From Rohdeia mirabilis (GTDB lineage: Bacteria > Planctomycetota > UBA1135 > GCA-002686595), in the NCBI GenBank assembly GCA_007750655.1, contig CP036290.1:2728001-2792000 (forward strand): a DNA stretch of 64,000 nt, written 5' to 3'. Positions 36,814 to 45,753 of this stretch are shown here, piece by piece. Both the position numbers and the translations under genes were made by a program. The stretch's first letter is position 1, and each line of letters opens with the position of its first letter. The notes beneath the pieces were generated by a model. That model searched no databases, was not told where the DNA came from, and worked only from the letters and a program-made list of their open reading frames with translations.

Positions 36814-37137
36814 CTAGTTGTCCGAGGGCTTCGGTGGCTTCGGCCCGCCGCTGGGGAAACCGCCAGGTCCAGGAGGGCCGGAGCCGTGCGATCCAGGCCC
36901 GCCCGACGGACCGCCGGGACCGAACGGGCCGCCGCTCCCGAAGTCCGGCATGCCACCGCGGAAACCTTCGAGCAAGCGACGCACTTCGTAGAGCGCTTCG
37001 CCCGCGTGGTACGAGAGCCAGATGAAGTAGCAGTCGACGTTGTCGACCGGATCGTCCACTTCGAACGCTGCCTTGCACGTCAGGTCGCAGGGGCGATCGG
37101 CGTTGTAGAAACACGCCTTCTTGGATCCATCGGACAC
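36814..37137 (-). CDS. Small Cys-rich protein with Gly/Pro tail
   Basis: A 107-residue protein from GTG 37137. The N-terminal half holds four Cys in ACFYNADRPCDLTC and DCYFIW, the pattern C-x6-C-x3-C...C, with a conserved-looking amphipathic helix SYHAGEALYEVRRLLEGF. The second half is almost entirely Gly, Pro and Ser. No signal peptide. The Cys pattern suggests metal binding or a redox role. An open frame continues upstream, but the start region just before it is AT-richer, as expected of a leader. I do not recognise the family with certainty. Confidence 0.6.
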   Translation of the reverse strand: MSDGSKKACFYNADRPCDLTCKAAFEVDDPVDNVDCYFIWLSYHAGEALYEVRRLLEGFRGGMPDFGSGGPFGPGGPSGGPGSHGSGPPGPGGFPSGGPKPPKPSDN

Positions 37138-38063
37138 GGGCTTGGGCTCCCTATCAAAATGCGACTTCCTAGAAACGCGATCCGAGGAGGGGATGCGTGG
37201 GGGCGCGCCGCGAAGGTCGGTTCGCAGGGACGATACCACGGGCGTCGTCGGGCTCGGCCGGCCACCGGACGGACCCACGACGCGCCTCGAGATCGGCGCG
37301 GCGCACCGGATCCGGGGACGGCGACCCAAGGAACGGCGGGCTCGCTGGAGCGCGTCACCAGCGCGAGCCACGCCCGCCGATGGACGCCGCTCGAGTCCGG
37401 AGCCCGAGGCTCCGACACCGTCAGCTCGAAACGCCGACTCGCGAGCCCAAAGATCCTGACCAGACGCCCGTCGACATGCCGATCGGGCAGCCGGTTCGAG
37501 GCGACTCGTCCAGGTCCGGTCGGCGAAGCGGTCGAGTGGCGAACAGCCCATCGGTCGGGCCCGGTCCAGCGCCACGCGAACGACGAGGAGCGCGCTCGAG
37601 TCTCGTTCGAACCGTTCCGATGCGACGCGTCGAACGTCGCCCGCTCGAGTCGAGCCGGACGGCCGCGCGTGAGTGGCGAGAGGGTTGGAACCAGCTCGGG
37701 TGACGGGTGGCGATCACGGCGCGGTCGGGCGCTCGAAGGCTGACGGACCGGTCGGCCGGGACCTGTCGAGAGACCGAGGACCGGACGTCCGCAGGAGGCG
37801 ACGGCCGATCACGGAGCGCACCGAGATCGCGCCCAGAGGCCCCTAGGAGCCCGATCCGCTCCAAACATAACGTACATTATCAGACACACCAAGGAGCGAT
37901 GCTCGGGCCCGGATCGGGCTGCGCACCCGACCCACCCAGCGTGCCTGGACCTCCACGGACGAGCACGCGTTCGAGCCGCCGCCCTCCCAGGGTTGGACCC
38001 GCGCACAGCCCGGCCGCGGGTTCGCGGTCCATCCCGGTCGCCGTGGACCCGATCCTAGGCGGC
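37138..38063. other. 926-bp gap, largest in the window, no gene recognised
   Basis: Every open frame is Arg/Ser/Pro-rich and looks like a shadow. Two AT-richer spots stand out: 37150-37170, upstream of the Cys-rich gene, and 37865-37881, containing a near-palindrome ataacgtacattat. An AAGGAG followed by ATG lies at 37891-37900. That ATG is in frame with the lipoprotein gene at 38064, so a longer start is possible. Confidence 0.5.
37867..37880. promoter_or_regulatory. AT-rich near-palindrome ataacgtacattat
   Basis: Symmetric except for one pair, around a GTAC core, in otherwise very GC-rich DNA. It includes CATTAT, a partial -10 match, but no -35 is seen 17 bp upstream. It lies 17 nt before the alternative ATG at 37898 and 183 nt before ATG 38064. 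Candidate promoter or operator of the GyrI-like lipoprotein. Confidence 0.35.
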
Positions 38064-38765
38064 ATGAAGGCACGCCATCGCATCCCGTCGCTCCGCGCGC
38101 TCGCCCCGTCGTCGATCACCGAGTCGGATGCAGCACCGCGGCGGCGTCCTCGCCAAGTCGGTCTCGGCCTGGTCCTCGTGATGCTCGCGTCGTGCGCGTT
38201 CCCGGTCGGCTCGAGCGCCGGCGACCCGAGTCGGTCCGCGTACAGGTCCGAGTCGATCGACGTCCGCAGCGATGTCGGCGTGGCTCGGCCGCCGTACTCG
38301 AGCGTCGAGACCGAATGGAAGGAACGCCTCGACCAGGCCTACGTGTTCCTCGAGCTGCTCGGCCCGTACGAACAGACGGGTCGCTTCATGCCGGAGCTCG
38401 CGCAGCACCTCGAGGCCCAGGGGATCCGCGCCGAGGGTGCACCGTTCGCGCTCTTCTACGACGACCCGACCCGGACGGCGGCGTCCGACCTGCGCTCGCG
38501 GTTGGCGGTCCCCGTCGCACCGGGGACGCCGTTCTCGGCACCGCTCGGCTACGCGATCCTGCCCAGTGATCAAGTCATCTACGCACGCGTCGCCGGCGCG
38601 TACGACTCGGTGTCCCTGGCCTACCCGTCGATGTTCAGCGTGATGCGCGAACGCGGCTGGGTCCTCGACGGCCCGATCCGCGAGATCTACCTGGTCGATC
38701 CTACGTCCGTGCGTTCGTTCGACGAGCTGGTCACCGAGATCCAGATGCCCTGGCGTCCGCTCTAG
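38064..38765 (+). CDS. GyrI-like domain lipoprotein
   Basis: A 233-residue protein from ATG 38064. After a 32-residue Arg/Ser-rich leader there is a lipoprotein signal (GLGLVLVMLASC). The mature part resembles the GyrI/AraC-effector small-molecule-binding fold: a repeat of two strand-helix units, with GPYEQTGRFMPELAQHLEAQG and YARVAGAYDSVSLAYPSMF as the two helices and EIYLVDPTS near the end. Such domains usually bind drugs or effectors in the cytoplasm; here the signal would place it outside. The long leader could mean that a later start is real. Confidence 0.65.
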   Translation: MKARHRIPSLRALAPSSITESDAAPRRRPRQVGLGLVLVMLASCAFPVGSSAGDPSRSAYRSESIDVRSDVGVARPPYSSVETEWKERLDQAYVFLELLGPYEQTGRFMPELAQHLEAQGIRAEGAPFALFYDDPTRTAASDLRSRLAVPVAPGTPFSAPLGYAILPSDQVIYARVAGAYDSVSLAYPSMFSVMRERGWVLDGPIREIYLVDPTSVRSFDELVTEIQMPWRPL

Positions 38766-38828
38766 GATCGGTCGAGCGACGCCGACCGCAACGGCGCCGC
38801 GACCGACGCGTGCCGACCCGCCCGTGGC

Positions 38829-40655
38829 TCAGCGCAGACGACTCGCGGCGCGCGGCAGGACCGCAGCCGCCTCGAAGCGCCCGTTCTTCGCGCGACCGAC
38901 GACCCAGTCGCCTTCGCGCGGACCGAGCTCGCGGTCGTCGATCTTCGCCGACAGTAGGAGCTCGAAACGTTCGTTGCCGCGCACCGCTTCGCGCCCTTCG
39001 GCCTCGACGCGAGCCCAGTTCTCGGCCGACCAGTCGAGACCGACGGGCCGCGCCAACTTGCGACTGACCGCGGCCGCGCGCGCCAGGTCCTCGACCAGGG
39101 TGGCGTGGGCCTCTTCGAACTCGATCCAGAGTTCGAGCTCGTGTTCGGCGTCCGCCCAGCGCGCGAAGCGCTCGAGTGCGTCGAGCAGAGCGCGTGCACG
39201 ACGCTCGTGATCCGTCGCGCACAACTCGTTCTCGATCGCCGCGCGTGCGGCGAAGTCGATCAGGTGTTGGGCCTCGAGCGCGTCGAACAGCCCGATCTCG
39301 GTGTGCAGCGCCGCGAACGCGCGGAGGAACTCGGCCTGTTCCGCAGAGCTGTCCGCCGCCTGCCGTTCACCGTCCCAGAGGTACTCCTCGACCATCGCAC
39401 CGACCACGCCGGGGAAGTCGGGCGCGTCGCCGGGGTCGTCCTCCTCGTCGTCCGCTTCGAGCCCGAGATCCGCCTCGAGTTGGCGAAAGAGCGCCTCGAC
39501 GTCCCGACCCTCGGCTCGGCCGCGGTCGAAGGCGGCGAGTGCTTCCTGGGCCGAGAGTCCCCCGCCGGTCGACGACTCGTCGGCCGGCGCCGAAGCCCGC
39601 TCGAAGCCCGCCGCCAACTTCGCCCGACCAGCGGCCGCGCCGTCCTCGCGCAACTGCTTCGCGGTGCGCACGGCCTCGAGCTTGAGTGCCGCCCACCACG
39701 CTGCGAAGTCGATACGCAACGGACCGAGGTCGATGTCGCTCTCGAAAGCGACCAGCTCGAGCGCGCGCGCGATCGCCGCGTTCGCCACGTCGGGCTTCAC
39801 CGGCTCGATCGCAGCGGAGGTCATGACCTCGACCAGCGCCGCGCGATCCTCGTCGTCCCAACCGGACTTGCGCAGCTGTGCGTCGATACGCGCCCCGATC
39901 ACCTGGGCACTCTCGACCTCGACGATCGGAGCGCTGGCCTCGAGTTCCGCGAGGTCGGGCGCACCGGCCGCGGCGCTGGGATCTTCGAAGCGCGCACCGG
40001 GTTCGAAGAACATGCGTTCGAGTTCACGCTGGGTGATGCGCATCGTTCCGCGACGTCCCGCCCGTGCTTGCTCGGCATCGAGGCGCAGCGCTTCGACCAG
40101 GCCCTCGCGACTGAACACCTCGGCCGCGGGCGACAGCACGAATGCACCGTCCCCGTCGGCGTACGCGCGGCCGACGACGAGATCACCCGGAGTCAGTTCC
40201 GCCGAGGCGCGCCTCTCGAGAACCGGCAGTTCCCCCAGGCCCAGGAGGTCCTTCAGCCAGAAGCCCTCGCCCGGCCGCACTTCCCGCACCACGAACATCC
40301 CCGCTCGGCTGTCCGACACGAGATCCAAGGCGTCCGCATCGACGTCCGACAGATCGCCGCCCGACTCGAGATCCGCGCGCAGAGCGAGAACGGGGACTTC
40401 GCCGTCGAAAGCGTCCGACGGCCGCTCGAGCAGGAACGACTCGAGGTGACGGAGCCATGCCGGCTCGGTCGTCGGAAGAGTCCGTCCCGGCGCGAAGTCC
40501 GCCAGCGAGGCTTCGTACTCGGCGGCGATCTCGGGGCGTTCGACCAAGGATGCGAGCAGGCTCGTCAGAGCGCGTTGGATGGGGTCTCTCAAGGTTCTGT
40601 CCGCCGGTGGCGAGCCGCACAGTCTAGCGAATCGTCGAGCGTCGCGGTCCCCCAC
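38829..40655 (-). CDS. Unrecognised 608-residue acidic helical protein
   Basis: A long protein with good codon character, GTG start at 40655. No catalytic motif, signal or membrane segment is recognised. It is rich in Glu/Asp/Ala/Leu with many predicted helices. A small barrel-like segment at about 80-180 (such as SRAGMFVVREVRPGEGFWLKDLL and LTPGDLVVGRAYADGDG) recurs in weaker form near the C-terminus (GPREGDWVVGRAKNGRFEA), with a D-x-V-V-G-R box in both. These paired boxes may be a repeated beta domain. An acidic linker (EADDEEDDPGD) lies around residue 400. It is divergent from the CvpA-like gene with 74 bp between them. Function unknown. Confidence 0.7.
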   Translation of the reverse strand: MGDRDARRFARLCGSPPADRTLRDPIQRALTSLLASLVERPEIAAEYEASLADFAPGRTLPTTEPAWLRHLESFLLERPSDAFDGEVPVLALRADLESGGDLSDVDADALDLVSDSRAGMFVVREVRPGEGFWLKDLLGLGELPVLERRASAELTPGDLVVGRAYADGDGAFVLSPAAEVFSREGLVEALRLDAEQARAGRRGTMRITQRELERMFFEPGARFEDPSAAAGAPDLAELEASAPIVEVESAQVIGARIDAQLRKSGWDDEDRAALVEVMTSAAIEPVKPDVANAAIARALELVAFESDIDLGPLRIDFAAWWAALKLEAVRTAKQLREDGAAAGRAKLAAGFERASAPADESSTGGGLSAQEALAAFDRGRAEGRDVEALFRQLEADLGLEADDEEDDPGDAPDFPGVVGAMVEEYLWDGERQAADSSAEQAEFLRAFAALHTEIGLFDALEAQHLIDFAARAAIENELCATDHERRARALLDALERFARWADAEHELELWIEFEEAHATLVEDLARAAAVSRKLARPVGLDWSAENWARVEAEGREAVRGNERFELLLSAKIDDRELGPREGDWVVGRAKNGRFEAAAVLPRAASRLR

Positions 40656-40729
40656 CGAACCTCCCCCGCGACTCGCCCGGGCGCGGACAGTGGCACCACG
40701 GCCCCGCGGCCGGGTAGCCTGGCACGTCC

Positions 40730-41386
40730 ATGCAACAGGTCACCGAAACGGCCACGTCGGAAGCGGCCGGCAGCTTCCTGATGACGATCGACATGATCGG
40801 GCTGGGCCTTCTGGGCCTGTTCCTGCTCCTCGGCCTGTGGCGCGGACTGTGGTGGCAGCTGCTGCGACTCGTCGGACTGGCGGCGGCGGTCCTGGTCGCG
40901 CGCAGCCTGGAGGCCAGCGTCTACGGCATGCTCGCGGGACGGCTCGGCGAACTCGACGAGCGCGTCCTCCACGGCATCGTGTGGCTCGGCCTCTTCCTCG
41001 TCACGGTCGCGGTCTTCGCGGCGATCGGACGGACGGGCAAGAAGCTCCTGGACGCGATGCAGCTGGGAATGATGGACCGCGTCGGCGGTGCCGTGGCAGG
41101 CGCCCTGACCGGTCTCGTGCTCCACGCCGCCGTTCTGGCCGGGCTCGTGCAGATCGGCAGCGACGCCTTCATCGCGGACCACCTGGAGGGCTCCATCTCC
41201 GAGCGCCTGGTGGCGGTCGTCGGAGTCGAGATGCCGTTCCTCTTCGCGAAGGAACGCAGCGACGCCGTGCAACAGCGCTTGGTCCCCGGCGGTGTGTTCT
41301 CGAACGGGGCGTCCACCAAGGGAACGGCTCCGCTCGAAACTCAACCGATCGTGCCGCCGACGACGTCCCCGGGCGGCGTGCGCTAG
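40730..41386 (+). CDS. CvpA-family membrane protein
   Basis: A 218-residue protein with four hydrophobic helices. The N-terminal layout MIGLGLLGLFLLLGLWRGLWW, then QLLRLVGLAAAVLVA, and the later segment MMDRVGGAVAGALTGLVLH match the CvpA/colicin V production family (D..lG...G..rG....l; dr.lG...G...g). In E. coli CvpA contributes to envelope integrity and colicin V export. The tail of about 45 residues is polar and Thr/Pro-rich. Confidence 0.75.
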   Translation: MQQVTETATSEAAGSFLMTIDMIGLGLLGLFLLLGLWRGLWWQLLRLVGLAAAVLVARSLEASVYGMLAGRLGELDERVLHGIVWLGLFLVTVAVFAAIGRTGKKLLDAMQLGMMDRVGGAVAGALTGLVLHAAVLAGLVQIGSDAFIADHLEGSISERLVAVVGVEMPFLFAKERSDAVQQRLVPGGVFSNGASTKGTAPLETQPIVPPTTSPGGVR

Positions 41387-41394
41387 TTCGGACC

Positions 41395-41410
41395 GACGGC
41401 GGAAGCCGTC
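41395..41410. terminator. GC hairpin between convergent genes
   Basis: gacggc/gccgtc stem with a GGAA loop, 9 nt past the CvpA-like stop and 29 nt past the end of the converging cytochrome gene. Six base pairs, no T tract; could serve both directions. Confidence 0.3.
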
Positions 41411-41438
41411 TCCGGCAGGCGGTCCACTTCGTCGACGG

Positions 41439-43709
41439 TCAGCCGTCCTGCCCCTCGTCCCCCACTTCCTCGACCGGCGGGGCCGTGAGTTCGTCGCGCA
41501 GGGGTTGGAACAGTGCGCGCTGGTCCGTGAAGCGTGCCACGTGCATGTCGAGGAACGCCACCGCACCGGCGCGATCTCCCGTGAAGTCGAGCGCGCGCAC
41601 GACGGCTTCGGCGTGCGGCGGACGTTCCGGCGCGATCGAGTAGGCCTCACGCGCTTGGACCAGCGCCGCCTGCGGATCGTCGGTGAGCAGAGCGCGCGCG
41701 AGCGAGAAGTGCACCTCGGGATCGCTCCCGAGTACCTCCAGCGCCTTGCGCAGCGCCGGGACCGCTTCGACGTTGCGGCCGTCGTCCACGAGGAGCAAGC
41801 CGAGCAACCGTTCGGACGCACCCGTCGCTTCCTTGGTGTCGCACCAAGCACGTGCGCAAGCGATCGCCTCCTCGACACGACCGGCGCTGTGATAGAGCCG
41901 AACGAGCAGAGGCCAGTCGACGTTCTTGCGCGACGCGAGCGCGAACGCCGCATCGGTCAGGGACTGCTTGAACTCGGGCGTTCCGGCTCCGGGCGGCGGC
42001 AGGCTCGGGCAGGCGATCTTGAGGACCTTGGCCTCGATGGCTCCGCGGTTCGCATCGATGTCCTCGACCCAGCTGAAGAACTCGGGATCGTGCTGCTTGT
42101 TGTGGCACTCGACACAGGTACTACCGACCTTCGTGAGCAGCTTCTCGTTCAGGTAGCTCGCCCCACCGGCCATGTGTGCGGCGCCCGGCCCGTGGCACGC
42201 GGCACACTGGACGTTCTCGTAGCCGGCGGCTTCGTGCGGTCGATCGAATCCGCCTTCCTCGCCGAAACCGACCGTGTGGCACGCGAAGCACTCGGCGTCG
42301 AACTGCTGCTGCGTGATCGCGAGGGTCGAGTAGGCGCGCGCGTGGCGCGTGGTCTTCCAGAACTCGTACTGGTCCGGGTGGCACGACGCACAGCTCGCGG
42401 GGTCGGCGAACACGTCGCCTGTGTGGGAGCCCTTGGGACGTTGCGACGACCAGAACTCCTCGACCTGCGCGTGGTAGCCGTCGATGCGGTCGAGTGCCAT
42501 CTCGTCGCGCACGAGGTTGCGATGCATCGAGGGTTTGGAGACGGCGAACACGCGGCCGTCGGGGAAGTCGCCTGCGCTCTCGAGCCAATCCTTCGACGTC
42601 TGCACGAAGCCGCGATTGAACGCTTTCAGCCGCGCGTGTTCGTTGGGGCCGAGGACCGCCTCGCGTCCGACGAGACTGCGCAGGGCCGTGGCGCTGACCT
42701 CCAGGGTGAACTCGCTCACGATGCGGTCGGACGCGTCGGTCGCACCACGAGCGACCCGTGCGTCGGGTCCGGGCGGGACGCCGCCGAACCACAGATCGAA
42801 CTCCGTGGTGCGTGCGCCCTTGAGGCTGACGTGGCTCACGAGCGTGTTGCCCACCACGTCGTGCGGAGCTTCGCGGCCCGCGAAGTGCGGTCCGCAGACC
42901 ACATCGATCTCGGGGCACAGCTCGGCGAGCTCGAGGTTCGCCTCGCCTCCGAGGTGCGACGCGCAGACCAACACGTCGACGAGCGGTCGCAGGTCCCGTG
43001 CGGCGCGCTGAGCCACTTCCCGCCACGGGCGCAACACGAGTCCGGCTTCGGCGATCTGCTCTCCGACACGAAGCACGGTGTCGTCGTGCAGATCCGGGTG
43101 GACCAGGTTCTGGGCCAGCAGGCTGAAGATGCCGATGCGAACGCCGTCGCGCTCGACGATCAGTCCGCGCTTGAAGTACGGCTCGCCCTCGCGATCGAAC
43201 ACGTTGGAGCAGAGGATCGGCACCGAGTAGCGCTCGGAGAGTGCGCGCAGCTCCTCGAGCCCGAACTCGATGTCGTAGTCGCCGAGCGCGATCGCATCGC
43301 AGCCGCTGTCGGCCAACATGGCCATGATCGCGTCCGCCTTGAGCGGCAGCTGTCGACGCAGCGCCGGGGTGAGGTCGTCCGCGTGCAGGAACGTGTCCCC
43401 GGTGTCCACGTGGATCGAACGCAGTGCCGCGGAGCGGGACTCGCGCAGGTGCGTGACGAGACGGTCCATTCCACCCAGTCGGCCAGCCGTGCATCCACAG
43501 GGCTCGATGAAGCCCTCGAGCGACCCGGTGAACACCAGCTTGAGGTCCGGCTTCGGAGAACGTTCGAGGCCCAGGGTCTCGAAGACGTCGGCGTCCGGGG
43601 AGCGCGAGTCCTGGGCCGAACGAGCCCGTGCGGTGACGACCGTCAGGAGCAGGAGTAGGACGCAGGACAGGCCACTGGTGAGGCCACGGGGGGTGCGAGC
43701 GGACGCCAT
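41439..43709 (-). CDS. Metallophosphatase-like / tetrahaem cytochrome c / TPR fusion
   Basis: A 756-residue exported protein from ATG 43709, signal about 1-32. The N-terminal domain (about 55-340) is a 5'-nucleotidase/UshA-type metallophosphatase fold. It has GSLEGFIEPCGCTAGRLGGM (PCGC at 70-73), VDTGD (101-105) and ALGDYDIEFG, where active enzymes have a GNHE(F/Y)D box, so metal-binding residues look altered. The middle (about 435-540) has four CxxCH haem sites (440-444, 474-478, 502-506, 532-536), as in cytochrome c554-type proteins. The C-terminal 200 residues are TPR-like helices. It is probably a periplasmic electron-transfer protein; the phosphatase part may be inactive. Confidence 0.85.
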   Translation of the reverse strand: MASARTPRGLTSGLSCVLLLLLTVVTARARSAQDSRSPDADVFETLGLERSPKPDLKLVFTGSLEGFIEPCGCTAGRLGGMDRLVTHLRESRSAALRSIHVDTGDTFLHADDLTPALRRQLPLKADAIMAMLADSGCDAIALGDYDIEFGLEELRALSERYSVPILCSNVFDREGEPYFKRGLIVERDGVRIGIFSLLAQNLVHPDLHDDTVLRVGEQIAEAGLVLRPWREVAQRAARDLRPLVDVLVCASHLGGEANLELAELCPEIDVVCGPHFAGREAPHDVVGNTLVSHVSLKGARTTEFDLWFGGVPPGPDARVARGATDASDRIVSEFTLEVSATALRSLVGREAVLGPNEHARLKAFNRGFVQTSKDWLESAGDFPDGRVFAVSKPSMHRNLVRDEMALDRIDGYHAQVEEFWSSQRPKGSHTGDVFADPASCASCHPDQYEFWKTTRHARAYSTLAITQQQFDAECFACHTVGFGEEGGFDRPHEAAGYENVQCAACHGPGAAHMAGGASYLNEKLLTKVGSTCVECHNKQHDPEFFSWVEDIDANRGAIEAKVLKIACPSLPPPGAGTPEFKQSLTDAAFALASRKNVDWPLLVRLYHSAGRVEEAIACARAWCDTKEATGASERLLGLLLVDDGRNVEAVPALRKALEVLGSDPEVHFSLARALLTDDPQAALVQAREAYSIAPERPPHAEAVVRALDFTGDRAGAVAFLDMHVARFTDQRALFQPLRDELTAPPVEEVGDEGQDG

Positions 43710-43718
43710 GGCCGCAGT

Positions 43719-44486
43719 CTACGACGCGTCGGTGGCGCCGTTGGCCGGGTGGTCGCGACGCGGTCCACAGCTCAGACGGATCCAAGCGCCACTGCGCGTG
43801 CTCGCGCGGCGTTCCAGGCCCACTCGAGTTCGATCGGCTGCCCCCTCCTGTGCACCGAACGGCGGTCGCGACAGCTCGTCGCACGGGTCTCCCCCACGGT
43901 CGCAGCGCACCAGGAGGTCGCGACCTGCGCTGTGGAACTCCACCGTTCGGGCGCCCACCGCGGCCTGGCGGACGAGCCAGAACCCGAGGCCCAGTGCGAG
44001 GGTCTCCGCGCGTGGACGGGCGGCGTCCGCGGCGAGGTCGGGCAACTGCGCGGGCGCGACTCCGTCGATCCGCAGCAGGGGCGAACACGTTTCGTCGGGT
44101 CGCATCCGCTCGCGGCCCGTGCTTCCCCAACCGCGCAGACACACGGCGCGAACGACGTACTCGAGTGCACGCCGTTCGTGGCGCCATCCGATCGTCGGCA
44201 CTCCGAGTGCAGAACTCGCCATCCAGATCAATGCGCCGGTCTCGGCCAGGTCGCCGCGCAACCTCCGCCAGCGCGCGCCGAACATGGCGCCGGTCGGCTC
44301 GAAGCCTTGGACGAGTTCCTCGGCCTCGCGCGCCAGTTCGGCGACGGAAGGTGGATCACTCGCGCCGTCGAGCGACTCGGATCGACTCGGACCGTTCCCG
44401 GCGGTCGGCTCCGCTTCCGCTCGCTCGACGACCCCGGCCGCGTCCTCGATCAGGCGCGCCGCGAAGGCTTCCATCCGACCGTTCAT
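43719..44486 (-). CDS. Unrecognised protein, possible degenerate histidine-kinase-like fold
   Basis: A 255-residue protein from ATG 44486, starting 5 nt after the tRNA-Leu 3' end on the same strand and ending 9 bp before the cytochrome gene start. An N-terminal helical region (such as FEPTGAMFGARWRRLRGDLAE, about 62-82) and a later alpha/beta part (HERRALEYVVRAVCLRGW; LALGLGFWLVRQAAVGARTV) recall the dimerisation and ATP-binding domains of histidine kinases. However, the phosphorylated His and the N and G boxes are not seen. That likeness is weak and offered only as an alternative. Function unknown. Confidence 0.55.
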   Translation of the reverse strand: MNGRMEAFAARLIEDAAGVVERAEAEPTAGNGPSRSESLDGASDPPSVAELAREAEELVQGFEPTGAMFGARWRRLRGDLAETGALIWMASSALGVPTIGWRHERRALEYVVRAVCLRGWGSTGRERMRPDETCSPLLRIDGVAPAQLPDLAADAARPRAETLALGLGFWLVRQAAVGARTVEFHSAGRDLLVRCDRGGDPCDELSRPPFGAQEGAADRTRVGLERRASTRSGAWIRLSCGPRRDHPANGATDAS

Positions 44487-44491
44487 GGAGT

Positions 44492-44577
44492 TGGTACCAG
44501 GCGAGGGAATCGAACCCTCACGCCCTTGCGGGCACCGGATTTTGAATCCAGCGCGTCTACCGTTCCGCCAGCCTGGC
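44492..44577 (-). tRNA. tRNA-Leu (anticodon CAA)
   Basis: An 86-nt class II tRNA that folds well: acceptor GCCAGGC/GCCTGGT (G-U at the end), D stem GCG/CGC, anticodon stem CTGGA/TCCGG with loop TTCAAAA (anticodon CAA, reading UUG), a long variable arm with loop (GCCC GCAA GGGC), T stem GAGGG/CCCTC with TTCGATT, discriminator A and an encoded CCA. The long variable arm and A73 fit Leu. A protein gene begins 5 nt downstream. Confidence 0.95.
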
Positions 44578-44700
44578 CTCCGAACGGACCAGACTGCGTT
44601 CGAGCGGCGCCAGAATCAAGCGGCGAGGAGAGCGGGCGCGAGGGAACTGCTCGCGAGTGCGTCGCGCACGAGCGCGGCTCAGGGGAATCGAACCGCGGCG

Positions 44701-45726
44701 TCAACTGGGCCGGTGCGCCGCGGCGCGTGCGAGCGCGAGGCACAGGGCCGGATAGTCCAGCCCGACCTGCGCAGCGGCCAGTGGCACCAACGATCGCGGC
44801 GTCATCCCCGGCAGGGTGTTGAGTTCGAGCAGGACCGGGGCGTTCTCGTCGCTGGCGGGGAGGACGAAGTCCACGCGCGCCACGCCGCGGCAGCCGAGCG
44901 CCCGGAAGAGCCGCACGGCCTGGTCCTGGACGATCCGCTGGGCGCCCTCCCCCACCGTGCGGGGCGGGCAGAACTCGCTGGCGCCCTGGGCGTCGTACTT
45001 CTGCTGGAAGTCGAAGAACAGCCCGCCCGTGGGGACCACCTCGATGACCGGCCAGGCCTCGGCGCGCCCCGTTCCGTCGAACACGGCGCAGCTGACCTCG
45101 GTGCCGACCACGCCCACTTCGACGACGAGCTGCTCGACCGTCTCGAGTGCCGCGCGCGCCGCCGCCACCAGCGCCCCGGCCGACTCGACGCGCGTGGTTC
45201 CGATCGAACTTCCGCCGCGCCGGTCCTTGACGAAGTAGGCGGCCGCTCGAAGCTGGCGGAGCGGCTCGAGCGCTTCGTCGAGATCGTCGCCGCGTCCGCA
45301 GGCCACTCCCGGTGCGACCGCGAGCCCGAGGGATCGTCCGACGAGGCGCGTGACGTGCTTGTCCATCGCGAACGCCGACGCCGCGACACCCGATCCCGTG
45401 TAGGACACGCCGCCCAGTTCGAACCAGCCCTGGATCGTGCCGTCCTCGCCCGCGCCGCCGTGGAGCGCCAGCACGCAGGCGTCGAACGTGGCGAGCCGTG
45501 CGAGGGCCGCGCCCGCGTCCAGCCGTTCGCCGTCCAGCTCGAACTCGCCGTCGGCGCGCCACTCCACCAACGCGACGCGTGCGACTCGACCCGGTGCGCA
45601 CTGTTCGAGTCCGTTCGCGATGCAGCGGCCGGAGTCGAGCGAGACGTCGCGCTCGGTCGACCGGCCTCCGCACAGGACCGCCACGGTGAGCGGGCGGCTC
45701 GAGTCGATCGGATCGGAGTCGGTCAT
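44701..45726 (-). CDS. ddl: D-alanine--D-alanine ligase
   Basis: A 341-residue ATP-grasp enzyme making the D-Ala-D-Ala end of peptidoglycan stems. CGGRSTERDVSLDSG (residues 19-33), LHGGAGEDGTIQGWFEL and YTGSGVAASAFAMDKH are the family's N-terminal and substrate-binding motifs; VKDRRGGSSIGTTRV is the ATP-grasp loop; VARVDFVL and LLELNTLPGMTP hold the Mg ligands near the C-terminus. The S-E-R in place of the usual S-x-E-H-x-V-S order is a minor variation. It follows the UDP-sugar pyrophosphorylase by 27 bp. Confidence 0.93.
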   Translation of the reverse strand: MTDSDPIDSSRPLTVAVLCGGRSTERDVSLDSGRCIANGLEQCAPGRVARVALVEWRADGEFELDGERLDAGAALARLATFDACVLALHGGAGEDGTIQGWFELGGVSYTGSGVAASAFAMDKHVTRLVGRSLGLAVAPGVACGRGDDLDEALEPLRQLRAAAYFVKDRRGGSSIGTTRVESAGALVAAARAALETVEQLVVEVGVVGTEVSCAVFDGTGRAEAWPVIEVVPTGGLFFDFQQKYDAQGASEFCPPRTVGEGAQRIVQDQAVRLFRALGCRGVARVDFVLPASDENAPVLLELNTLPGMTPRSLVPLAAAQVGLDYPALCLALARAAAHRPS

Positions 45727-45753
45727 CGCGGTTTGGCTCGCTCGCGCGCGCGG

